NCBI GenBank assembly: GCA_022823945.1
Contig: JAJEBK010000032.1
Location: forward strand, 124,001-188,000
From: Anaerolineae bacterium
Lineage (GTDB): Bacteria > Chloroflexota > Anaerolineae > Aggregatilineales > Phototrophicaceae
Length of the DNA: 64,000 nt
Direction of reading: 5' to 3'
This document shows, piece by piece, positions 42,923-50,040 of the stretch (its first letter is position 1; each line of letters starts with the position of its first letter). Position numbers and translations under genes: made by a program. Under the pieces are notes generated by a model that saw nothing but the letters and a program-made list of their open reading frames with translations, was not told the DNA's origin and did not search any database.

Positions 42923-43701
42923 TATCCCTCGCTGATCATTCGTTCGTTTTCTTCCATCACAAAGCTCGTGCCGACACCGCTCGCCCAACCCGCCAGGTCG
43001 GTGATCACCGCGCGCTGCACGCCCGATGATAGCACACCCAGCGCCGACCGCACTTTGGGAATCATCCCGCCCGAGATGACACCGCTGGCGATTAGTTCTT
43101 CTGCACCCCGCCGCGTCAAAGTGGGGACGATTTCGCCCTGCGCCTGGACGCCGGTGACATTTGAAATATACACGACCGTTTCCGCGCCCAGCGCCGCCGC
43201 AATCGCGCCAGCTACGGGGTCGGCATTCAGGTTGAAATTGCTGGTCTCGCCCAGGCTGACCGGCGCAATCACCGGTGTAACTCCCAGCGCAAACAGGTCG
43301 CAGAGGATTTGTGCCCGCACAGAAACGACTGTGCCCGTAAAGCCCATGTCGACCTGGTCGTGTTGCATCTGCCGCGCGCGCACCAATCCACGATCCACAC
43401 CCGACAAGCCTTGCGCATCCACGCCGGCCGCCAACAGATGCCGCACCAGTCGCTTGTTGACCGTGCCGCACAGCGCCATCTCGACCAGCGCCAGCGACTC
43501 GGCATCGGTCACGCGCAGCCCATCGACATAACGCGGCGCAATGCCGAGCTGTTGCTGCAGCTGCGTGATCTCGGTGCCGCCGCCGTGCACGATGACCGCC
43601 TGCTCGTCCGCGCGCGCGACTGTGCCAGCGAATTCCCGCAGCGAGTTTTCGTCATCCAGGTAATGACCCGAGATTTTGATGACGCTGATAGACTGCCGCA
43701 C
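42922..43701 (-). CDS. argB: Acetylglutamate kinase
   Basis: 259 residues, amino-acid kinase fold. HGGGTEITQ near residue 40, NADPVAGAIAAALGA and GGMIPKVRSAL are the typical motifs. The N-terminal lysine region reads VIKISG. It lacks the N-terminal helix of arginine-sensitive hexameric kinases, so feedback inhibition is less likely and control may rest on the leader. The start is GTG, sharing one base with the argC stop (TAGTG). Confidence 0.95.
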   Translation of the reverse strand: MRQSISVIKISGHYLDDENSLREFAGTVARADEQAVIVHGGGTEITQLQQQLGIAPRYVDGLRVTDAESLALVEMALCGTVNKRLVRHLLAAGVDAQGLSGVDRGLVRARQMQHDQVDMGFTGTVVSVRAQILCDLFALGVTPVIAPVSLGETSNFNLNADPVAGAIAAALGAETVVYISNVTGVQAQGEIVPTLTRRGAEELIASGVISGGMIPKVRSALGVLSSGVQRAVITDLAGWASGVGTSFVMEENERMISEG

Positions 43702-44702
43702 TAGATCAACCCCGCCGTCTCGTCGATGCCAAACATCAGATTCATATTCTGCACAGCCTGGCTGGCCGCGCCCTTGCGCAGGTTGTCGGTGACGCTGGTG
43801 ATATGCAAGTAGCGCTCCAGCACTGGCGTGATGCTGATGGCGCAGCAGTTGGTCTTGACGGCGTGCTTGAGCGTCGCCTGCTCGCCCGGCCGCAGCAAGT
43901 CTACGAGCGGCTCATTTGAGTAGGCTTCGGCAAACAGATCCTGCGCCTGGCTGCTGTTGAACGAGTCATTCAGCGTGACATAGATGCTGGCCATCAAACC
44001 GCGATCGACAGGCAGAAGATGCGGGCAGAAGATAATGGGACCCATGCGCGGCATCAGCTTGTGCGCCTCTTGCTCCAGCTCGCCGATGTGCCGATGGCTG
44101 CGCCCGGTCTTGTAGGGGACGAGGTTGCTGTAGACTTCGGCGAAGTGCGTGGAAAGCGATGGTTTGCGGCCTGCGCCGGTCACGCCCGATTTTGCGTCTA
44201 CGATGACAGGCGCATCGGCAGACAGCGCGTTGTGCCGCAACAGAGGATAAAGCCCCAGCAGCGTTGTGGTTGGGTAACAGCCGGGCGTGGCGACCACATC
44301 GACGCCAGCCAAACTGGCGCGGTTGATCTCTGGCAAGCCATAAGGCGCTGGCAGCAGCTCTGGATGCGGATGCGGCGTGTGGTAGTGGGCTGCGTAGGCT
44401 TCGGGACTGTCCAGGCGCAGGTCGGCAGACAAATCGACAACTTTGACACCAGCCTCGATGCCGCGCTTGGCCATGGTTGCCGATGCCTTGTGAGGCAGCG
44501 CCAGGAAGATGACATCGACAGCCGCCAGCGGCGCTTCATCGGGAGGGACAAAACACAGCTCTGCGCCTGGCACCGGCTCGCCCTGGTAGCTGTTGGAAGT
44601 GGCGAAGACCAGCTCAATGGCGGGGTGTCCGGACAGAATCTCGACCAGATCCATGCCCGCATAACCCGAACCGCCATAGACACCCGCATAGATTGGTTTC
44701 AT
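43701..44702 (-). CDS. argC: N-acetyl-gamma-glutamyl-phosphate reductase
   Basis: 333 residues from the ATG at 44702, chosen for GGAG eight bases upstream. The NADP motif GVYGGSGYAGMDLVEIL opens the protein, and the catalytic cysteine is in ATPGCYPTTTLLGL. It is the first structural gene of argCBDJ-carAB-hpt-cca. Its ribosome-binding site lies only a few bases after the T-rich tail of the attenuator hairpin, so read-through of that hairpin decides expression. Confidence 0.97.
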   Translation of the reverse strand: MKPIYAGVYGGSGYAGMDLVEILSGHPAIELVFATSNSYQGEPVPGAELCFVPPDEAPLAAVDVIFLALPHKASATMAKRGIEAGVKVVDLSADLRLDSPEAYAAHYHTPHPHPELLPAPYGLPEINRASLAGVDVVATPGCYPTTTLLGLYPLLRHNALSADAPVIVDAKSGVTGAGRKPSLSTHFAEVYSNLVPYKTGRSHRHIGELEQEAHKLMPRMGPIIFCPHLLPVDRGLMASIYVTLNDSFNSSQAQDLFAEAYSNEPLVDLLRPGEQATLKHAVKTNCCAISITPVLERYLHITSVTDNLRKGAASQAVQNMNLMFGIDETAGLI

Positions 44703-44719
44703 CACTGCGCACTCCATAA

Positions 44720-44754
44720 ATCAAAACGCCCCGACCATTTCGAGATCAGGGCGC
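44720..44754 (-). terminator. Attenuator terminator between the arginine leader peptide and argC
   Basis: On the minus strand GCGCCCTGATC (44754-44744) pairs over all 11 positions (counting three G-T pairs) with GGTCGGGGCGT (44736-44726) around a 7-nt loop (TCGAAAT). TTTTGATTT follows. It stands after the leader peptide stop and before the argC ribosome-binding site. A competing antiterminator is possible: GATCGGCGC (44813-44805) can pair with GCGCC and GATC of the 5' arm, leaving CT bulged. Confidence 0.75.
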
Positions 44755-44785
44755 GTCTGGGCACTTTTTTCAATCCGACATCGCA

Positions 44786-44851
44786 TTAGCAACCGGGAAC
44801 GTCTGCGCCGATCTCCATTCTTGTCTTGAGTCTGCGCCTGCGCCTGGTCAT
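44786..44851 (-). CDS. Arginine-rich leader peptide of the arg operon
   Basis: A 21-codon open frame, MTRRRRRLKTRMEIGADVPG followed by Cys and TAA. GGAAGGA lies eight bases before the ATG. Six of 21 codons are Arg: five in a row at positions 3-7 (AGG CGC AGG CGC AGA) and one at 11 (AGA), mixing codons read by different tRNAs. It lies about 44 nt after the expected transcription start and is followed by the hairpin at 44720-44754. This matches the plan of trp, his and leu leader peptides, in which a ribosome stalled for lack of the charged tRNA prevents termination. A longer version from an ATG at 44875 is in frame but has no ribosome-binding site. Confidence 0.75.
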   Translation of the reverse strand: MTRRRRRLKTRMEIGADVPGC

Positions 44852-44901
44852 TCCAAAAAATCCTTCCGCATCCATTAGGGTTCAATTGTGAATGCGCCAG
44901 C

Positions 44902-44930
44902 AGTGTAGTGTTGTCCGCGCGCAATGTCAA
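44902..44930 (-). promoter_or_regulatory. Promoter of the arginine operon
   Basis: Minus strand TTGACA (44925-44930), exactly 17 nt, TACACT (44902-44907). The start is expected near 44895, giving a 190-nt leader before argC. No ArgR-box-like palindrome is evident around it. Confidence 0.8.
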
Positions 44931-44956
44931 CGCGAGGATGAAACCTTAGGCACTTT

Positions 44957-45436
44957 TCAATTCTGATTGTGCAAGTTGCACGAATTATCGGCTTTGTCTT
45001 GAGCGGCCGATGGTTGGCTTTCGCGCGGGATCAAGACCCCATCTTCGCGGATCATCAGACGGGCTGCCGCCAGTTTCTGCCGCAGCCGGGCGCGTTCTGC
45101 GCGGGACAAGCCGGCGAGGAAAGCCGCTCGCGCCGACATGTCCGTTTGCCGTTTCAACTTACGCTTGCGTTTGACCAGCAGGCTGGAAAGCGAATCCAAA
45201 GTAATCCCGGCCAATCCCAGTGTGCCAGCCAGCGGCAATGTCGCGACCAGCAGCCCAACCGCCAGCAGTTGCAGGCCGCTACTGAGCGAAGCGAGCGGCG
45301 TGATGTCATTGACCGCGCCGTACATGAGCAGCAATGGCGAAAGCACCAGCAGCGCCAAAGCCAGCAGGAAGACCAGCGCGACGCCCAACATCAACTTGAG
45401 CAGGTCGTGGGATGGTTCGCTTGATCGGCTGAGCAA
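44957..45436 (-). CDS. Small membrane protein of unknown function
   Basis: About 159 residues if the TTG at 45436 is the start; the ATG at 45391 is the alternative. Two long hydrophobic helices (MLGVALVFLLALALLVLSPL; LLAVGLLVATLPLAGTLGLA) are followed by a very basic loop (LLVKRKRKLKRQTD) and a polar C-terminal domain containing FLAGLSRAERARLRQKLAAA. The family is not recognised. The frame stays open upstream into repeat copy C, but an ATG at 45484 falls inside a likely -10 box, so it is not the start. It is divergent from rpoD. Confidence 0.6.
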   Translation of the reverse strand: MLSRSSEPSHDLLKLMLGVALVFLLALALLVLSPLLLMYGAVNDITPLASLSSGLQLLAVGLLVATLPLAGTLGLAGITLDSLSSLLVKRKRKLKRQTDMSARAAFLAGLSRAERARLRQKLAAARLMIREDGVLIPRESQPSAAQDKADNSCNLHNQN

Positions 45437-45519
45437 GATTAACCGCCACTTTGTTTGCCCGAATGCATGCGCGCAGTGTATCATAGATTTGACGAGCGAC
45501 ACACAAATTGGGACTTTGT

Positions 45520-45697
45520 GGGAATGGCGAACTTGTTGGATGCGGGCTGCTTTGCCCCCACCCCAAAACCCTCCCCCAATATGAGGGAGGGGCTTTTTTG
45601 CTTCAATCTCGGATTGCTTAGCTCCCCTTCCCTCGTTCTGGGGGAAGGGGCCGGGGGTTGGGGGCTTGAATATCGTATCCACACAAATAGACTCTCC
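45520..45697 (+). repeat. Dispersed double-hairpin repeat, copy C
   Basis: About 178 nt in the gap between the small membrane protein and rpoD. The left end GGGAATGGCGA is one mismatch from copy B; the right end (GACTCTCCC) is degraded. It has the same two hairpins and a spacer GCTTCAATCTCGGATTGCTT nearly identical to copy A. The remaining part of the 511-nt gap holds the rpoD promoter and leader. Confidence 0.88.
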
Positions 45698-45713
45698 CGA
45701 CTTTGTGAAAAAC

Positions 45714-45742
45714 TTGACAAACGCCTAAATTAGGTTTACATT
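45714..45742 (+). promoter_or_regulatory. Promoter of rpoD
   Basis: TTGACA (45714-45719), a 17-nt spacer and TACATT (45737-45742). The spacer contains the palindrome CCTAA-A-TTAGG (45724-45734). A leader of about 200 nt follows, with a CCGCC/GGCGG hairpin at 45808-45832. Confidence 0.7.
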
Positions 45743-45947
45743 GGCGGCTGGGAGCGCGACCATTTTTCCGCTAACCCGTGCAAGCCAGCCGGATTAGTTC
45801 GATAATTCCGCCGTCACTGTGTAAATAGGCGGTGTGGAAGACCGTTGAATATTCATTAGCTTCAACTCTTGGCAGAAAAGTGAGTTTGATACAAGTTGCA
45901 AGTCAACCTGGTGTTGGGTTGCCATCGGTCAGTGGAAAGGCGAGGCA

Positions 45948-47267
45948 GTGGAAGCAGTGCGAGAAAGCGTAGCAAATCTGAATGGGCGCGACGAAGCGCG
46001 CAAGGAGCTTGTGGGTCGTCTGCACAAGCAGCTTGTGCATAGCGCCAATGAACGCGGCTTTGTTACGCATAACGACATCTTGCGGCTGGTGCCCGATGTC
46101 GAAAACGATGTCGATTTGCTCGATGACTTGATGGACGGATTGGTCGAAGCGGGCGTGGAGCTCGTCGCCGAGCCGACCAAAGCCGCTGACGATGACGACG
46201 CGACAGATGCCAAGCCGATCGCCGAGGCACTGATCGACGAAGCGGACGAAGAGATCGAGCAAAAAGACGAGCGCGAAACGCTCTTCCGCGTGCTGCGCAA
46301 AGACCTCACCGCCGATGCCGGCTATCAAGCGGCGCTGGATACCGATGATGTCGTCGGCTTGTATCTCAAAGAGGCTGGCCGCGTGCCGCTGCTCACCGCC
46401 ACCGAAGAAGTCCTGCTGGCGAAGCGCATGGAAGCGGCTGAATTCGCGCGCGAACGATTGAATGAGGCCGACAACCAGCTGTTCGAGGTCTTGAGCTGGA
46501 GCGAAGAGCAATTGCTGCGCGAGACGATGATGGATGGCGAACAAGCCCAGGAGCATCTCATCCGCGCCAACGCCCGGCTGGTCATCAGCGTGGCGAAGAA
46601 ATACATCGGACGCGGCGTGCCCTTCCTTGATCTGATTCAAGAAGGCAATATCGGCTTGATCCGCGCCACTAACAAGTTTGAATATCAGCGCGGGCACAAG
46701 TTCAGCACCTACGCGACCTGGTGGATCCGCCAGGCAGTCAGCCGCGCTGTCGCCGACCAGGGGCGGACTATCCGCGTGCCTGTGCACATGGGCGACCAGC
46801 TCAACCGCATGCGCCGCGTGCAATTGCAGCTGCAGCAAGAATTCGGCCGCGATGCCACGCCTGCCGAAGTCGCGCGCGAAATGGACACGACGCCTGACAA
46901 GGTAGAAAACCTGCTGGAAATCTCGCGCAGACCGGTCAGTCTGGAATCGCCGATCGACGACGAGGGCGATTCCAGCTTTGGCGACTTCGTGGAAGACAGC
47001 AACAGCCCGGCACCATCGGACGAAGTCACCACGCATCTGCTGCACACGCAATTGCAGCAGGCGTTGGACAAACTGCCCGACCGCGAAGCGCAAATCTTGC
47101 GGCTGCGTTATGGTCTGGCAGATGGCCGCGTCTATACGCTGGAAGAAGTTGGCAACACCATCGGCGTAACCCGTGAACGCGTCCGCCAGCTAGAAGCCCA
47201 GGCGCTCAATCGGCTGCGGCAGTCATCAGCGCATGTGATCTTGCGGGATTACCTGTACGAAGTTTGA
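45948..47267 (+). CDS. rpoD: RNA polymerase primary sigma factor
   Basis: 439 residues from a GTG preceded by GAAAGGCGAGG. Region 1.1 (RGFVTHNDILRLVPDVENDV), an acidic linker, region 1.2 (DDVVGLYLKEAGRVPLLTAT), region 2 (IQEGNIGLIRATNKFEYQRG, then FSTYATWWIRQAVSRAVADQ), region 3 and region 4 (IGVTRERVRQLEAQALNRLR) are all present, as in a housekeeping sigma-70. It is monocistronic with its own promoter and terminator. The consensus-like promoters found across this window fit such a factor. Confidence 0.97.
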   Translation: MEAVRESVANLNGRDEARKELVGRLHKQLVHSANERGFVTHNDILRLVPDVENDVDLLDDLMDGLVEAGVELVAEPTKAADDDDATDAKPIAEALIDEADEEIEQKDERETLFRVLRKDLTADAGYQAALDTDDVVGLYLKEAGRVPLLTATEEVLLAKRMEAAEFARERLNEADNQLFEVLSWSEEQLLRETMMDGEQAQEHLIRANARLVISVAKKYIGRGVPFLDLIQEGNIGLIRATNKFEYQRGHKFSTYATWWIRQAVSRAVADQGRTIRVPVHMGDQLNRMRRVQLQLQQEFGRDATPAEVAREMDTTPDKVENLLEISRRPVSLESPIDDEGDSSFGDFVEDSNSPAPSDEVTTHLLHTQLQQALDKLPDREAQILRLRYGLADGRVYTLEEVGNTIGVTRERVRQLEAQALNRLRQSSAHVILRDYLYEV

Positions 47268-47319
47268 TCGCGATTCCGCCGCCAAAGCAAAGCCCGCTCG
47301 GCATTTGTCTTGTACAATG

Positions 47320-47349
47320 ACCTCACTTGGTTTGTGGTGAGGTTTTTTT
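47320..47349 (+). terminator. Rho-independent terminator of rpoD
   Basis: ACCTCAC (47320-47326) pairs with GTGAGGT (47337-47343) around a 10-nt loop, and a run of seven T follows to 47349. Confidence 0.9.
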
Positions 47350-47401
47350 CTTTGTGGCGCAACGCCCCGCCCAGACATCGCTCATGAAGCGCAGGTTCAA
47401 T

Positions 47402-47992
47402 ATGCTCAACATTGAAGGACAGGTCACCGTGCAAAGCCCTGGTCTGGATCCAGCCAAGCTCGTATTCCGCGATGCGATTGAAGACGATCTGCCTCGCTGC
47501 CTGGCGCTCGATGCCAGCTTTCACTCCGATTATGTTTGGCAGATGAATGTGGACGACGCCGGAGACGATATCCAGGTCAACTGCCGCAGACAGCGCCTCC
47601 CCCGCCAGTTGATTTCCCGGCACCCGGTGGACGAGCGGCAACTGTGGATGGCGCTGCGGCAGGACAACTGCTTTGTCGTGGTCGAAGACCCACAGGGCGG
47701 GCAGATTGTGGGCTATATCACCATGCGTCTGGATTTGAGCGGTCGAGTCGCCTATCTGCAAGATCTGGTGGTCGACCTGCTGCATCGGCGGCGCAGCCTG
47801 GGCGCTCGGCTGGTGCATGTGGCGCGGATATGGGCGAGTGAATTTCGCTTGCAACAGATCATCTTTGAGATTCCCACCACCAACTATCCCGCCATCCGCT
47901 TTGCCCAGGCGCAGGGGTTCGCTTTTTGTGGCTTCAACGACCATCACTTCGCCAATCGTGAGATCGCTCTCTTCTTTAGCCTGTCGATTTGA
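47402..47992 (+). CDS. GNAT family N-acetyltransferase
   Basis: 196 residues from the ATG at 47402; an ATG at 47384 is also possible, and a start at 47327 would lie inside the rpoD terminator. GNAT features are the N-terminal LVFRDAIEDDLPRCLALD, the central CFVVVEDPQGGQIVGYITMR, the acetyl-CoA region LQDLVVDLLHRRRSLGARLV and the C-terminal PAIRFAQAQGFAFCGFNDHH. The substrate is unknown; relatives acetylate amino groups of small molecules or proteins. Confidence 0.8.
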   Translation: MLNIEGQVTVQSPGLDPAKLVFRDAIEDDLPRCLALDASFHSDYVWQMNVDDAGDDIQVNCRRQRLPRQLISRHPVDERQLWMALRQDNCFVVVEDPQGGQIVGYITMRLDLSGRVAYLQDLVVDLLHRRRSLGARLVHVARIWASEFRLQQIIFEIPTTNYPAIRFAQAQGFAFCGFNDHHFANREIALFFSLSI

Positions 47993-48124
47993 GCGCGCCG
48001 CTGCGGCTGCATTTCGCCTATGCTTGTAAAATGGTTTGTGACAGGTTTCGGTGCTGTGGATCATCCCATGCCCATCGACGCTGTCACCTTGGGATCGATT
48101 ACCCGGCTTTGAGGCGCGACTGAC

Positions 48125-50032
48125 TTGGATTTGCTGACTGAATTGCTGCTGGCGGTCAACGAGACCTTGACGGCTGGCAACGCCCTGACCGCCGTATCGC
48201 TTTTGCTCTTCAACCTGACGCGCAATTTGAACAATCGCGTGGCAAAGGCGGGCGCGGCGGTGCTGGCTTGCGTGACTGTCGCGTATGTCGCCGATGCCTT
48301 CATCTCGCTCGAACCTGAGCACACTGCGCACGAAATCGCCTCGCGCCTGCAATGGATCGGCATAGCTTTCGTGCCGGCGGCTTTGGCGCATCTGTCTGAT
48401 GCGCTGCTGGCGACGACCGGCTTGCCATCCCGCGGACGGCGACGGCGCGCGCTGCGTCTGCTCTACCTGGTTGGCATGGGCTTCTTGCTGGCGGCGGCGC
48501 TTTCCGATTCTTTGTTTCAGTTTGTGCTGGCAGATGACGAGCTGAGCATTGTCGCCGCGCCCTTGTTCGCTTTGTACCTGCTGTATTTTGTGCTGGCGAC
48601 CGGCTTCGCGTTCTACAATGTGCAACGAGCGCGCAAACGGTGTCTGACCCGCGCCAGCGCCCGCCGAATGGCTTATTTGCAGATCGCCTTCCTCACGCCG
48701 GCGCTGGGTATTTTCCCCTATTCGGTCTTGCTGAACCCCGGCGATGAGTTTTCGCTATTTGGCTTGCTGCTCATCAACACAGCCAATATCGTCATCATTT
48801 TGATGCTGCTCTTCTTGTCCTACCCGCTCTATTTTTTTGGCTCGGATATCCCCGACCGCCTGGTCAAAAAACAACTGCTGGACTTTTTGCTGCGCGGACC
48901 AGCGACTGGCTTGATCGCGCTGGCGGTCGTCAACTTCACCGCGCAGGCAACGCGCATATTGAGCCTGCGTGGCGACAACTTTACCGCCCCGGCTGTGGTT
49001 GGAGCGGTGCTGCTGTGGCAGTGGTTCGTTTCGCTCGCTCTGCCTTACATCGAAAAGTTCTTCATCTATCGCGATGAAGATGGCGAGCAAATCACCAAAT
49101 TGCAAACGCTCGGCGACCGTGTGCTGACCCACCGCGACCTCAGCCAGCTCGTTGCGGCGACGACCGAAGCGATCTGCGACTACCTGCGCATCGACCGCGC
49201 CTTTGTCATCAGCTTCGAACGCGCCCAGCCAGAATTCATCAGCAAAGTCGGCAGCCTGGACTTTGCCGAGGCGGATTTGCTGGAAGAGACGCAGCTGCTC
49301 GAACAGATCGGCGGGCAGGTGGGCGAACCCAAGCTGGCAGACCTGTTGCACTGGCGCGAATATGCGTTGATCGCGCTGCACAGCAATCGTATCGGCGCAG
49401 AAGGAACGCAGGCGCTGCCCATCGGTGTTTTGGGCCTGCGAAACGGCAGCGATGAACTGGTAGAAGAGATCGCCAGCGGTCATCTGCACGCTTTCATACG
49501 GCGCGTCGAAACCAGCCTGGACGACATGCGCCTGCAGTCCGAGATGTACAACCTGATGGAAGGCTTGCTGCCGCAATTCCAGATGACGCGGTCGCGAGCG
49601 CAGCAGCTGGAGTATCGACAAGCGAATCACACCTTGCCCAGCCACAACAATCTGCCCGAGCGCGATGAATTGTTTGAGCAGGTGCGCGCGGCGCTGCGAC
49701 ATTATTGGGGTGGCAGCGGCATCACGCAGAGCAACCTCATCAAGCTGCAGGTGGTGCAAAGCCGCATCCGCCAAGGCGGGCTGACGCCGGTTAATGCGCT
49801 GCGCAAGCTGCTGGAAGACTCGATAGGCGAACTGCGACCGCAAGGCGAACGCAAGATGATGAGCCCCGAATGGACGCTCTACAACATCTTGCAGCTGCGC
49901 TTTCTGGAAAATCGCAAGGTGCGTGAAGTGGCGCGACGCTTGAGTATGAGCGAAGCCGATCTCTATCGCAAACAGCGCGTGGCCATACAAGCGGTCACCG
50001 ACCTGATCTTGCAGCAAGAGCAGCAGCAATAG
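48125..50032 (+). CDS. Membrane sensor: 7TM-like N-terminus, GAF-like domain and C-terminal HTH
   Basis: 635 residues from a TTG preceded by GAGGCG. The first 300 residues contain about eight hydrophobic helices and resemble the 7TM region of some histidine kinases (FNLTRNLNNRVAKAGAAVLA, LQWIGIAFVPAALAHLSDAL). A GAF-like domain follows at about 320-490 (LGDRVLTHRDLSQLVAATTE, LRIDRAFVISFERA). No kinase or response-regulator motifs occur. The last 60 residues (LYNILQLRFLENRKVREVAR, then RLSMSEADLYRKQRVAIQAV) look like a sigma-4 or LuxR-type helix-turn-helix. This would be a membrane-bound one-component regulator; its ligand is unknown. Confidence 0.7.
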   Translation: MDLLTELLLAVNETLTAGNALTAVSLLLFNLTRNLNNRVAKAGAAVLACVTVAYVADAFISLEPEHTAHEIASRLQWIGIAFVPAALAHLSDALLATTGLPSRGRRRRALRLLYLVGMGFLLAAALSDSLFQFVLADDELSIVAAPLFALYLLYFVLATGFAFYNVQRARKRCLTRASARRMAYLQIAFLTPALGIFPYSVLLNPGDEFSLFGLLLINTANIVIILMLLFLSYPLYFFGSDIPDRLVKKQLLDFLLRGPATGLIALAVVNFTAQATRILSLRGDNFTAPAVVGAVLLWQWFVSLALPYIEKFFIYRDEDGEQITKLQTLGDRVLTHRDLSQLVAATTEAICDYLRIDRAFVISFERAQPEFISKVGSLDFAEADLLEETQLLEQIGGQVGEPKLADLLHWREYALIALHSNRIGAEGTQALPIGVLGLRNGSDELVEEIASGHLHAFIRRVETSLDDMRLQSEMYNLMEGLLPQFQMTRSRAQQLEYRQANHTLPSHNNLPERDELFEQVRAALRHYWGGSGITQSNLIKLQVVQSRIRQGGLTPVNALRKLLEDSIGELRPQGERKMMSPEWTLYNILQLRFLENRKVREVARRLSMSEADLYRKQRVAIQAVTDLILQQEQQQ

Positions 50033-50040
50033 AGGCGCTT

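Noticed and set aside
42923..43471. An N-terminal extension of argD reading through argB
   Set aside because: The frame is open by chance over argB. The TAATG overlap gives a natural argD start at 42922 and the extension has no homology-like pattern.
44721..44930. A 69-residue frame across the arg leader that is also Arg-rich near its middle
   Set aside because: It would begin upstream of the expected transcription start and has no ribosome-binding site. The shorter frame at 44786-44851 has a proper one and stops before the hairpin. The GC-rich Arg-like codons in the other frame are a shadow effect.
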